From: Tritrichomonas musculus
Lineage: Eukaryota > Parabasalia > Tritrichomonadida > Tritrichomonadidae
Assembly (NCBI GenBank): GCA_039105265.1
Contig: JAPFFF010000001.1
Location: 11,346,001 to 11,410,000, forward strand
Direction: 5' to 3'
Length of the DNA: 64,000 bases
Part shown: positions 1 through 9,600 of the stretch, piece after piece
Layout of the letters: the number at the start of each line of letters is the position of its first letter
Numbering within the stretch: position 1 is the first letter of the stretch
Position numbers and translations under genes: made by a program
The notes under the pieces: model-generated
Database searches by the model: none
Told to the model about the DNA's origin: nothing
What the model saw: only the letters and a program-made list of their open reading frames with translations

Positions 1-479
1 GAGCTGCTGTTTATTCAATTTTATCTAACGAAAGTGATAAGCGTTCGCAAATTTCCAAACTTCTTAACGAAGAAAAAATGAAAAAGTTGCCAATATGCGA
101 ACTTCTTGAAAGAATAAGTAAAGAAACTATAATAACAGCTGATGAGATGCCAAAGTTTAAAGCTCAATTGGAAAATGAAATAGGTTATTCAGATGAAACT
201 TTAAGCCAAACTATTCTTATTCAAAATATTAGGGCAATTTCCAGATTTTTCTCATCTATTAGCTTTCAGAGAATATCTCAAATTACTGGAGAAAAAATTG
301 AAGTTGTTCTAAACCATCTTCAGAATCTCATCTCAAATCAAACAATTAAGTCATTTATCGATCAACCAAACCAATTCGTCTTTTTCAAATCTTTTTCAAC
401 TGAAGAAGAAAGAAAAGATGCTTCAATCTCATCTTATTGTCGAACCTTACAGCAATTTACATCACAAGTTTCTAGCTAA
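1..479 (+). CDS. CSN4: COP9 signalosome subunit 4 (C-terminal part, cut by window edge)
   Basis: The frame is open from base 3 and homology extends upstream of the first ATG (78), so this is the 3' part of a longer gene; 158 residues are visible. The visible piece follows the end of CSN4: an alanine-rich helix with ILSNESDKRSQISKLL, then LLERISKETII, then the winged-helix PCI segment with IRAISRFFSSISFQRI and SFIDQPNQFVFF, which lines up with the human pattern of LYNNITFEEL followed by GFIDQIDGIVHF. CSN4 is a PCI scaffold subunit of the signalosome that removes NEDD8 from cullins. The PCI winged helix and the C-terminal tail helix are both present. Family assignment rests on remembered CSN4 sequence; the related proteasome lid subunit Rpn5 is the main alternative. 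Confidence 0.75.
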   Translation, partial: AAVYSILSNESDKRSQISKLLNEEKMKKLPICELLERISKETIITADEMPKFKAQLENEIGYSDETLSQTILIQNIRAISRFFSSISFQRISQITGEKIEVVLNHLQNLISNQTIKSFIDQPNQFVFFKSFSTEEERKDASISSYCRTLQQFTSQVSS

Positions 480-726
480 AACAATTGACTTTCCATTTTT
501 AAACAAAATATAAATAAGTAAAATTTGAATAATATATATAATAGATTTAATAATTTTCATTTTTACCTTTTAAGTTCTATTTTTTATTTTGAAATTAAAA
601 ATTCTGTTTAAACCAAATATTATATTTATATTAATTTCAAAATCGTATGCATATCTTAAACATTTTGTTATGGTATGTAATGAATTATAATTCATCTTCA
701 TATATAAAGTTTTTATTTTTTCGTAA

Positions 727-799
727 GCATCCGTAGCATAATGGATAATGCGCCTCCCTTCTAAGGAGGAGATTCCGGGTTCGAGTCCCTGCGGATGCG
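727..799 (+). tRNA. tRNA-Arg (anticodon TCT)
   Basis: Complete cloverleaf. Acceptor stem 727-733 pairs with 792-798 in seven perfect pairs; D stem GCAT/ATGC (736-739/748-751) with the GG loop; anticodon stem CCTCC/GGAGG (753-757/765-769) with loop CTTCTAA and anticodon TCT at 760-762; T loop TTCGAGT at 780-786. Discriminator base is G799. One T-stem pair is a C-T mismatch. There is no intron. A and B box promoters are internal. An open frame happens to run through the tRNA into the next gene, which is chance. Confidence 0.95.
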
Positions 800-803
800 A
801 AAA

Positions 804-810
804 TTTTTTT
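804..810 (+). terminator. RNA polymerase III T-run terminator
   Basis: Seven T on the coding strand start five bases after the tRNA end, the standard pol III stop signal. Confidence 0.8.
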
Positions 811-852
811 ATTTTTTATAATTCATTTAACGTACAAAATTTTATAATTAAA

Positions 853-1662
853 ATGAGTGCATTTTCATCATCATCAAATAAGTCAAAAAACGAAAATTCG
901 TTAACAACATCAAGCAGAAGTTATATTAAAACCAGTATACCTTATAGAAATCCAAGGCAACAAGAAATTTGGGAACTTCAATCTAATCATCAAAACTACC
1001 TCAATTATTTGCATTTTAAAGCAAGGCTTGAAGGAAATGATCGGAGAGTTAATTCAAATCATAATGAGCATATTTCAATCACTCAAAAACATTCATCAAT
1101 ATTATCTTCAGAACACCATCAACTTGAGCTTGAAGAGTGTGAACTTATCGAAACTTTGAAGCAAGAAGAAAGATTGCTTGAAGAGGCAAAAAACAATACA
1201 AAACTTGAAATAGACCGTTGTAAAAAGATGCTTGAAGATTTTCGAATTGAAAGAAAAAAGAAACTTGCTGAAAAGCAAAGTGAAAATTCATCTAGAAGAA
1301 AAATATATGAAGAAGAGCTTGAATCCCTCAGAAGAACAATAGCAAATGAGAAGTCCGATATTAAAGTGTCCATTCACCAAATTGACTATATGACGCAGCC
1401 TGATTCAGAAGATGTTTCAGCGTTAAATAAATCCTATGATTTACGAGAACAAATTTTAAGAACTCAAGCCAATTCATTAAAAACAAAAAGCGATTTAACC
1501 AAGAATACAAATTCAAAAAGTTCTTCACCAACTTCAGTATCAAAAACTACAAAAAATGTCACATATTCAAAAACCACGACAATAAAATCATTAAATGACG
1601 CAACTTCAAATTCAAAAAGTCTTTCTGGCAAAAACTCATCATTTTATGATTCCGATAAATGA
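853..1662 (+). CDS. coiled-coil protein of unknown function
   Basis: 269 residues from the ATG at 853. An in-frame ATG at 748 lies inside the tRNA and was rejected. The N-terminus is Ser/Lys-rich and low complexity; roughly residues 75-185 form a strongly charged coiled coil rich in Glu, Lys and Arg (for example LEECELIETLKQEERLLEEA); the C-terminal third is Ser/Thr/Lys-rich and probably disordered, which would make it a plausible kinase substrate. A TCATTT match to the trichomonad initiator pattern (TCAYTW) lies at 823-828, which would give a 28-base leader. I do not recognise a family. The start site is shared with the tRNA's 3' flank, so promoter space is under 60 bases. Confidence 0.75.
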   Translation: MSAFSSSSNKSKNENSLTTSSRSYIKTSIPYRNPRQQEIWELQSNHQNYLNYLHFKARLEGNDRRVNSNHNEHISITQKHSSILSSEHHQLELEECELIETLKQEERLLEEAKNNTKLEIDRCKKMLEDFRIERKKKLAEKQSENSSRRKIYEEELESLRRTIANEKSDIKVSIHQIDYMTQPDSEDVSALNKSYDLREQILRTQANSLKTKSDLTKNTNSKSSSPTSVSKTTKNVTYSKTTTIKSLNDATSNSKSLSGKNSSFYDSDK

Positions 1663-2141
1663 AAAAAAGTTATAGATTCATCAGAGTTTTGCTAATACTA
1701 TGTAATTATATTTGGTGTAAATATAATATTTTAACTCATCGTATATATGGAATGCAAAATGATTTTTAAAAATTATCATTGTTATTAACAAAAGTTTTTC
1801 CTTTTTAGTATTTCAATATTGGTATTATTTATATGGAATCTAATTATAAAATGAAGCAATTAGTTTTATTTGTGTATTAAAAAAAAATAATAATCTATTA
1901 CCAGTAAAAAGTTATTAAAAAATCTTCGTGTTTTAAACTTCTTCTTTGTTACTTAAAATTGATTGTAAGTAACAAGCAAAATGCGGATCTGAAAAAAACT
2001 TCATAATAGTATAATTAAATGAGTATTCATATATTAACTTTTAACTTTTATTTTAATAAATAATAATAAATATTGTTTCAAACAATCAACTAACAAGTGA
2101 TATAAAAAAAACAATAGAAAATTATGAATTATTGGGATTCT
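1663..2141. other. AT-rich gap between convergent genes
   Basis: 479 bases between two genes that point at each other. Almost all A/T with short homopolymers; no coding signal, RNA gene or long inverted repeat seen. It should hold both 3' UTRs. Confidence 0.6.
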
Positions 2142-3599
2142 TCACAATACAGGTTTTGGAGGGTGCGGTTTTGTTACAACAGCTCTGGAATGTCTGCCTG
2201 TTTTAGATCCTGTTTTTGGTCTCTTTGAAGATGGAACAGCATTTGATTTAGGCTGGCCCATTGAAGAAGGTGGTATATTCATGTGCGATTTTACTTGATT
2301 GATACCATTTGAAGCTTGAACAGTCTTCATTTGGGAGGAAGCCTTCCGTTGATGCTGGACTTGGTGTGAAGATTGTGAAGTTTGTGAGGATGGTTGAGCT
2401 TTTCTTGTCAATTTAACCATTCTCGAAGATGTAGATCCATGGGTAGGATCAGTAGTCTGCATCGGAAGAACTTGTTTCGGAATATTATTTTGAGGTTGAT
2501 TCTGTTCATTTTCAACTTCTGCCGAACCTTTCGAAGGATGATTTGGATCAGCTTTCCTCCTTCTCTTCCTAACCTTTGTGACTTCAGTATTAACATTAGC
2601 TTCCCCATTTTTGTCATTCTTAAGAATTCGAAGAACTTTCTTGAAGGTGAGAGATTTTGATGAAGCCTTTCTTTCAAGGGCAGATCGTGGAAGATCAATC
2701 ATACTGATTAAGTATCCAAAGAAATCATCTACCATTCTGAGTGATACTTTACTTGAAGGATATGGCATGTTAGGAAGAATGGGATGAATATTTTTCATCC
2801 AAGGGTGTTCATATGCTTGTGATATCGTAATACGCTTTTTGTAATCAACTGTCATTAATTTTTGTAGAAAGTCAGTGCATTCAGGAGATAAAAAGCTTGG
2901 AATGGTGAATTCACCCTTTTTAATTTGCTGGAAAAGTTGAGTCTGGTTCCTTTTCGTCCATGGAAGTTGTCCTGTGAGCATCGCATATAATATAACACCA
3001 CTACTCCAAACATCGGTTGTAATTCCATCATATGATTTACCACTGATGCATTCTGGTGATGCATAACATGGCGAGCCACAAGGTGTGTCAACCAAGCCTT
3101 GTGGGTTTAAGAAACGAGATAAACCAAAGTCGCTAATTTTGATGTGTCCGACCTTATCTATTAATAAATTTTCGGGTTTCATATCACGATGAGAAATTCC
3201 CATGCTATGAATATATTCGAGAGTCTCTAGAATTTGTCTGAAAATTGGTTGAGCTTCGGATTCAGAAAGATGTTGTTTGTCGATAATATATTGAAAAAGC
3301 TCGCCATTTGGGCAAAATTCCATGATTATATAGTAATTTAATTCATCATGAAGGAGATCATACATTTCAACTATTCCTGGATGGTGAAGTTGCTGATTGA
3401 TTCGAATCTCAGCCTCAAATCTAGCATGAAGATGTGATGTTTGAATTCTTGACTTAGGAACAACTTTGCAGGCAAAATATTCTCGAGATTCACAATGTTG
3501 TACTAGCTTGACAACTGAAAATGCACCTTCGCCAATTGTACCTTGAAAATTGTATTTACCAATTTTTTTTGGTGCAAAAACTTGTAATTCATCAGTCAT
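2142..3599 (-). CDS. CAMK-type serine/threonine protein kinase
   Basis: 485 residues. The kinase domain spans about residues 16-269. The glycine loop is GEGAFSVV (23-30), the ATP lysine K45 in ACKVV, the catalytic loop HRDMKPENLL (137-146) and the metal-binding DFG 157-159. The activation segment CGSPCYASPE and the late HPWM motif are typical of the CAMK/SNF1-like branch that is greatly expanded in trichomonads. All catalytic residues are intact. From about residue 330 the tail is basic and then Gln/Ser/Pro-rich, probably disordered, with no UBA or KA1 domain that I can see. It is the first of two kinases in tandem on this strand, 300 bases apart, but they belong to different groups, so this is not a recent duplication. 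Substrate cannot be inferred. Confidence 0.9.
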   Translation of the reverse strand: MTDELQVFAPKKIGKYNFQGTIGEGAFSVVKLVQHCESREYFACKVVPKSRIQTSHLHARFEAEIRINQQLHHPGIVEMYDLLHDELNYYIIMEFCPNGELFQYIIDKQHLSESEAQPIFRQILETLEYIHSMGISHRDMKPENLLIDKVGHIKISDFGLSRFLNPQGLVDTPCGSPCYASPECISGKSYDGITTDVWSSGVILYAMLTGQLPWTKRNQTQLFQQIKKGEFTIPSFLSPECTDFLQKLMTVDYKKRITISQAYEHPWMKNIHPILPNMPYPSSKVSLRMVDDFFGYLISMIDLPRSALERKASSKSLTFKKVLRILKNDKNGEANVNTEVTKVRKRRRKADPNHPSKGSAEVENEQNQPQNNIPKQVLPMQTTDPTHGSTSSRMVKLTRKAQPSSQTSQSSHQVQHQRKASSQMKTVQASNGINQVKSHMNIPPSSMGQPKSNAVPSSKRPKTGSKTGRHSRAVVTKPHPPKPVL

Positions 3600-3899
3600 A
3601 TTCTTTTGCTTCTGTGATAAAAGATGTACAAAAAAAGCTGTTTGAATTTATGAAATTTTGAATTTATTTTTGTCCCATAATAGCCTACGTAAAATACTAA
3701 CGACCATTGTAAAAAAATAATTAATACAACTTTTGTGTTTTTCTTCTCAAAAAGTTATCATAAAATAATAATAAAAATAAAGATTCAAAACATTTTCATC
3801 TCTCAAATCCAAAAACGAAAAAAAACGTTATTTCATCATACGTTTTTTTACATCTAAGAACTAAATGATTTAATTAGTTTCATTATAAATTAATAATCT
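3600..3899. other. intergenic gap between two minus-strand kinases
   Basis: 300 bases, AT-rich. It should hold the CAMK-like kinase promoter and the NEK kinase 3' UTR. A small imperfect hairpin with AAACG/CGTTT arms lies near 3817-3850. Nothing else is seen. Confidence 0.5.
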
Positions 3900-5210
3900 T
3901 TAAAATTTATTTTCATATGCAACGAGTTGCATTATTAATTGAAATGTATAAATATCAGCTTGTGCAATTTTCTCAATTTTTTGGTCATTGTCATATTCAT
4001 TTTGCGAAATGGCTAAGGCCTGGAAGTAAAGTTCTTTGAATTTATCAATTCCTAGCATTTCTTCTAGAAAGTTTCTTAAAGCTTCGATTTTGAATGTTAA
4101 AGGATCTTCTGGCTTTACGTTATTCATTATCAGCTTTCTTCCCATGAAATAAAATTCTCCCATGGTTAATTTTTCAATATCTTCTGGAATCTCAACAAGG
4201 TTTTCTTTTTTAAGTACATTCTGCAGATTTTCGCACATTTCTTTCATGTCGTTAAAAATTTTTGCATTTTCAGCAGTATGTTCTTGATCAAATGTTCGGT
4301 CAATTGCCAATTTTATATCATCTATTTCTCCCACTGGCGTTTCTCCTGGCTTAATCCCATGAAATACATCATGGTTTAACTCATATTTTGCAAGAGTTTT
4401 CCCCAATAATGCAATTGCCTTATTTCTGATCAAATTTTCTTTAAAAATTCCATTAATCGAAGGCCTTTTTGATGGGTTTTTGTCAAGTAAACGAACAACA
4501 AGCTGCCTGATTTCCGTGCTATATTGAATTGGCATTGGTGAAGGTGATTTTGTAATAATTTTCATTGCAATTTCACTCATATTTTTTCCAGAATATGCAT
4601 GATGAAGCGTTAATAACTCGTATAAAATGCACCCAAGAGACCACATGTCAGATTTTGAATTATAGGCCTTACCCATGCATATTTCAGGTGAACAGAAAAT
4701 TGGTGTTCCTGCCATTGTCTTTGCAACATCATTGGTGTGCTCAAGAGTTTTTGAAATCCCAAAATCACCAAGTTTGACAATATGTTCTTTGGTTAGAAAA
4801 ACGTTTTGCGGCTTTAAATCTCGATGTAAGATTTTGCGATCATGTAAGTATTTCAAACCAAGGCATATTTGGACAAATATGTCTAGTATCTCATCTTCTG
4901 AAAATCTTTTCTTAATTTTATCATGATATTTGATCAATTGATCTAAGTCGCCTCCATCAGCATATTCCATTAAGATAAAAATTTTTTTAGGAGTTTTGGT
5001 AAAGTTTCGATATCTAATGATATTAGTATGCTTTAGGGTTTGTAATATTTCAGCTTCGTGTAGTGCATTTTGCTTCATTTCTCTTGAACGATTCGTTAAA
5101 TCAATCTCTTTAGCAACTCTCATTGCACCATTTTCAACAGACTGAACAAGGAGAGCCCTTCCAAATCCCCCTTGTCCGAGTTCTTTAATTACCTTATACT
5201 TTTGAAGCAT
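3900..5210 (-). CDS. NEK-family protein kinase
   Basis: 436 residues with an N-terminal kinase domain (about 5-258) of the NIMA-related type: glycine loop GQGGFG (12-17), ATP lysine K34, GGDLDQLI after the hinge, HRDLKPQN (129-136), DFG (149-151) and activation segment AGTPIFCSPEICMGKAY. The catalytic machinery is complete. The rest (about 265-436) is a helical region without a clear coiled coil. NEK kinases act in mitosis, centrosomes and flagella and are expanded in trichomonads, which have five or so flagella. Two TCAYTW matches overlap at 5224-5234, 14-24 bases upstream of the start, and fit a short trichomonad leader. Confidence 0.92.
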   Translation of the reverse strand: MLQKYKVIKELGQGGFGRALLVQSVENGAMRVAKEIDLTNRSREMKQNALHEAEILQTLKHTNIIRYRNFTKTPKKIFILMEYADGGDLDQLIKYHDKIKKRFSEDEILDIFVQICLGLKYLHDRKILHRDLKPQNVFLTKEHIVKLGDFGISKTLEHTNDVAKTMAGTPIFCSPEICMGKAYNSKSDMWSLGCILYELLTLHHAYSGKNMSEIAMKIITKSPSPMPIQYSTEIRQLVVRLLDKNPSKRPSINGIFKENLIRNKAIALLGKTLAKYELNHDVFHGIKPGETPVGEIDDIKLAIDRTFDQEHTAENAKIFNDMKEMCENLQNVLKKENLVEIPEDIEKLTMGEFYFMGRKLIMNNVKPEDPLTFKIEALRNFLEEMLGIDKFKELYFQALAISQNEYDNDQKIEKIAQADIYTFQLIMQLVAYENKF

Positions 5211-5223
5211 AAGTTATGTAAAA

Positions 5224-5234
5224 TAATGAAGTGA
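5224..5234 (-). promoter_or_regulatory. possible initiator (Inr) of the NEK kinase gene
   Basis: On the minus strand this reads TCACTTCATTA, two overlapping matches to the Trichomonas Inr pattern TCAYTW, 14-24 bases before the start codon at 5210. Pattern match only; chance matches are common in DNA this AT-rich. Confidence 0.35.
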
Positions 5235-5441
5235 ATCTGTTATATTTATGATTTTTGAAAAATTCAATGAAAATGCATCATATTTTTCATTGAATTCCCA
5301 TCTCAAAATTTAATATCAGAAAAAGTATGTATTTTATATTTGCACCAGATATATATATATATTGTATCTTTGAAAAATGAGAATAAAAAAAATTGAATTA
5401 AACATTTAATTCAATTATTAATTTTTTCAGATTTATACGTT

Positions 5442-6404
5442 ATGATTAGTGAGCATGTCCTACTTGCACTACTTAAGCAGTCAGATACGCGAACAAATGC
5501 TGATATTGAACAAATAGCTTCTTTTTGTCGTTTATTCTCTGTTTTTAATGAAATACCTGAACATTATTTTAATGCATTTTGCAAAATAATAGAAATCGAA
5601 GAGTTTGATCCTGGTTCAGTTATTTATAGAGAGGGTGACGTTGGATCCGATTGGTATATTATTGTAGAAGGAAGTGTAAATGTGACTTCTAATATGAATT
5701 CTTCTTCACCAATCCGCGGAATTATGAAAATTGGTGATAGTTTTGGACGTTCTTCGCTTCAACAAGATGTTACGCGAGCAGAAACGATAACATGTATAGA
5801 CCATGTTTATGTTTTAAGAGTTGGAAGACAACAATATCAAGAAATGCTTCAAAATGCAGCGACTGGCCTTGATGGAGAAACACAATCATTTGCAAACAAC
5901 TTTTTGCAAGGACTTTGTCCACTCCCAGGAATGCATATAGTTACTTCAATCATTCGAAAAGTTTTTTCGTCAAACACAGTTGTTATGAAACAAAATGAAG
6001 TGCCTGAAGGCATTTATTATATATTACGTGGATCAGCAGCTGTTGTACGTGAAGTTCCATTCCGAAAAGGAAAAGGCCAAGAGCCAATCACCCGCCTTGT
6101 TGAAATAGATGAGTTGTTCACAGGATCGACATTTGGAATTCGATCGCTCTGTTTGAACACAACCGAAAATGTTTCGATAATAGCCAAATGCGAATTAATA
6201 ACATTGTTTTTATCAAGATCTGATTTTTACAGAAAAGTTGATATTCAAAAGCAAAGAAAAATGTTGCCACCTGATTATCCAGATGATGCAACAATTAGGA
6301 AATTGTTTAAGCAACAAACTGAATGGGAACAATATAAAAAGAAAGTTGTAAAAGAGGTTTTAGATCATAAGAAAGCAAAACGTAATTTGAAATTACAGTA
6401 TTAA
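5442..6404 (+). CDS. protein with two cyclic-nucleotide-binding folds
   Basis: 320 residues, no transmembrane segment, no kinase or channel domain. The N-terminal helix has LLALLKQSDTRTNADIEQI, the kind of lead-in seen before CNB domains in RapGEF and PKA-regulatory-like proteins. CNB-1 is about residues 40-140 with GSVIYREGDVGSDWYIIVEG; CNB-2 is about 160-285 with VVMKQNEVPEGIYYILRG. In CNB-1 the phosphate-binding cassette reads GDSFGRSSL..DVTRAET: the arginine-alanine pair is kept, but the glutamate that holds the ribose 2'-OH is not obvious, so cyclic nucleotide binding is uncertain. CNB-2 is more diverged (TGSTFGIRSLCL). It may be a stand-alone scaffold or regulator. The upstream TTTTTCAGA at 5423-5431 is discussed under rejected introns. 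Confidence 0.85.
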   Translation: MISEHVLLALLKQSDTRTNADIEQIASFCRLFSVFNEIPEHYFNAFCKIIEIEEFDPGSVIYREGDVGSDWYIIVEGSVNVTSNMNSSSPIRGIMKIGDSFGRSSLQQDVTRAETITCIDHVYVLRVGRQQYQEMLQNAATGLDGETQSFANNFLQGLCPLPGMHIVTSIIRKVFSSNTVVMKQNEVPEGIYYILRGSAAVVREVPFRKGKGQEPITRLVEIDELFTGSTFGIRSLCLNTTENVSIIAKCELITLFLSRSDFYRKVDIQKQRKMLPPDYPDDATIRKLFKQQTEWEQYKKKVVKEVLDHKKAKRNLKLQY

Positions 6405-6642
6405 TATAAAATTTATTTTCATTATAACTATTCTAAATTTATTTCTTTTATTCAATTGGCCCAATTTGGAGTTATTTTTAACATTATTCTTTCTTTAAAA
6501 ATAAAGAATTGACGATGATGTATGTGAGTGATTAATAAATGCTGAAAGAAAAAAATTGAATGATGAATCCCGTTTATTTCTTAAGAAAACGGTTTGAATT
6601 TTTTTCTGAATCCCGCCAAAACTGTCTTTAACAATAATTCAT

Positions 6643-9600
6643 ATGGAAACTAATCCTGAAAGTCAAAACTCATCAACAAATGACAGTTCTTTTTATTTTG
6701 ATGATGATACTGCTTTAAAAAGTTCGCATTTAACAGGAAATCTTTCGACGACAAATCTTCTATCTAAAAACAAGCAACTCTTATCCGAAAATACAAAATT
6801 AAAAGAAACGATTAAAGATCTTCAGGCGCGTCTTGAATTATTAGAATCAAATTATAAACAAAATTCTTTAAACATGTCTGACGAGTTAAAAAATGCAAAA
6901 AACGAAACAATAGAAACGAAAAAAAGTCTTATCAGCTCAGTAAAAAATTTAGAATCGAAGTTAGATGAACAAGTTAAAGTAAACTCAAAATTGGTAAAAG
7001 AAAATAAAGAATTAAAATCTCAGATTGATTCTTTTTTGCATTCAGTTGAATCGCGATCAAAAAAGCAAGTGACAACGTTGACGCAGGCTTCAGATATATA
7101 TGATGACTTATATTCAATGTCAGAATCTGCTTCTGAAAAAATTAAAAATCTTGAGAATAGAAATTCATCATTGATTGACCAACTTAGCGAAACGTCAGAT
7201 TTAGTTAAAAGTAAAGAAGCTGAAGCCTCAAAACTAAAAAAGAAGCTCAAGAAAGCTACAAAACAAATATCTCAAACGCCAATAGACCAAGAAGAGCTGC
7301 AAAAAATTACTAAACTGCATGAAAAAGAAATGGAGAATGCACAATCAATTATATCTGAGCAAAATGAAACGATCAATCAAATGCAAAAGCGTATTGAGCA
7401 AACAGCTCAAGAAAAAATTCAATTCAACGACTTCGTAAATAGCAATTATGATTTGAATCAGGTCCCGAAAGAAAACGGTACTTATGTTAGCAGCGAAATT
7501 TATGAAACGAATATAAATATACTTCAAAATAAACTTCAAACAACTGAACAACTTTTAAATAATAAAGATGAAGCTATTTCCTCTCTTCAAGATACAATTG
7601 ATAGTTTGAAAGAAAAATGTGATGATATGAGTCATCAGCTTCAAGAAGCTCATTTTACAATTGCTACAAATGAAGATAATTACAAATTACTTAAAGAGAA
7701 AGCCAAACAGTCTAAACAAACAATCCAAAAGTTAAGAGATGAGCTATCATCAAAAGAAACTGAACTTGCAGAATACGATACAACCATTCACGAACTTCAA
7801 TTAAAAATAAACGAGCTCGAGACAGAAAAATCTAGATGTATTGCCCCTAGTTCTGAAGCAATTTCTCAAAAATATATAGATAATCCAAAAGAATCTATTC
7901 TTCAATACAAAGAAACGATTAAATTATATGAAAATCGGATTAATGAGCTAGATGAACTTTTTGAAAATCAATCAAAAGAAATTTCTGAATTATATGAACA
8001 GAGAAAATCAATTATATCAAAACTAATTCAATTTGATCAACTTCTAACAAAAAATGAAGCTTTGGATCAAGAATTATCTAAATCAAACAAAGTATTATTA
8101 GATGAAAATAATCAATTGAAAAGTGAGTCAAAAGCCAAAGCTGACCGTGAAAAAGATGCTTTCAATAGATCCATCGAAGAATGTCTCGAAATTATTCCTA
8201 AAGAGGTAGCTTTTGCTTTTCAACAATTTAACGTCAATGAAAAAAATAGTAACGCTGTTGATTACTACGGAGTAGCTTTGAAAAATTTTGTGCAAACTCT
8301 TGTTTCATATAATGAAAAAATAAATAAGGAAAAGCAAATAGAAGTCGCAAAGAACAAATCAGATGATATGAAGAAAGCTAATGTTGCTTTACTAGAGCAT
8401 CTTCAAAATTCCTGTAAGATAATTAGATCATTTGCTAATAGTGGTTCATCTTCTTCTAGTAATAATATCATATTTCCTATTGACAATAAAGATAACCAAT
8501 TTGATAATGAAATTGATTCAAATCCACGCACCTTTTTACTAGCTACATGTGCAAGATTGGATAAATTTATACAAAATCACAAAATTAATTTACCAATTGA
8601 TGAATTTAGGCCTTCTATTTTTGAACCAAGAGAGTTGAATGATCCTCAAAAAGTTGCTGATGTTTTCTTAGATTTTATTGAGCCAGAATCTTTTGGAAAA
8701 TCGCCAATTGCTGAATTATTCACGCTTTTCATGTGTGTTTGCCAAGTAAATCAGATTTTGATCAAAAACATTGATGACAACAAAGCTGTCATTCAGCAAG
8801 CAACTCGATCTTCACAAAATGAAGCTGCATATTTCAAACAGCTGACAGAGTTAGAGAAATGGAAGAACAAGCAATCAGAATTAAATGATAAACTAAAACC
8901 ATTTTTGGTGAAATTTATTGAGCATGAGGATAAAGAAAAAACTCCTCAAGCAGATTTTTATGAGTATGACGAACTAGTTGAAAAAGTCATATCATTATTT
9001 GATCAAAATGGCGAAATCCCAATTAATTCACAAACCGCCGATTTGATTCAAAAAATTGATGATCTTGAGAAACAAGTAGATATTCTTCAAAAAGAAATTG
9101 AGGAATCGCATAGAAAGCAAGAAAATGATCGTCAACTTTTTTGTAAAAAGGCAAATAAAATTGTCACACAAGTTCAGAGAAGATTAGAAGCAAATAACAG
9201 ACAGCATGAAGAAGAAAAAGCACAGCTTTCATCACAACTTGATGAAACAAAAAAACAATTAGATAATTCTAAAGTCACATATGTTGAAGAATTAAATAAA
9301 GCTCAGAAAAAGTTGCAAAAGAAGGAAGAAATGATCAATTCTTTACGAAATGAAAATGAAAATCTTTCACAACGAACAGTAACGATACAAGAAATGTTAA
9401 GCCAAAGCAAAAGTCAAGTTGACAGTGATACAGACATGATAAATGCACTACAAAAGCAACTTGATGACACAAGGAAGCAACTTGATTTAGCAATAAATCA
9501 AAAGAAACTATATAAAAAGAAATTAGAAGAAATAGAAGAAAATAATATGAGTATTTTAAGTAGTTTACGTCAACGTAGTGAGGAATTAAATAGTAAATAT

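Noticed and set aside
748-852. N-terminal 35-residue extension of the first coiled-coil gene
   Set aside because: It is read from inside tRNA-Arg; the ATG at 853 is the first one after the pol III terminator.
5324-5431. GTATGT at about 5325 and TTTTTTCAG at 5422-5430 upstream of the cyclic-nucleotide-binding-fold gene, looking like a 5' UTR intron
   Set aside because: Trichomonad introns end in a fused branch point and acceptor (ACTAACACACAG type), which is missing here; the same TTTTTCAGA precedes two other genes without a donor site.
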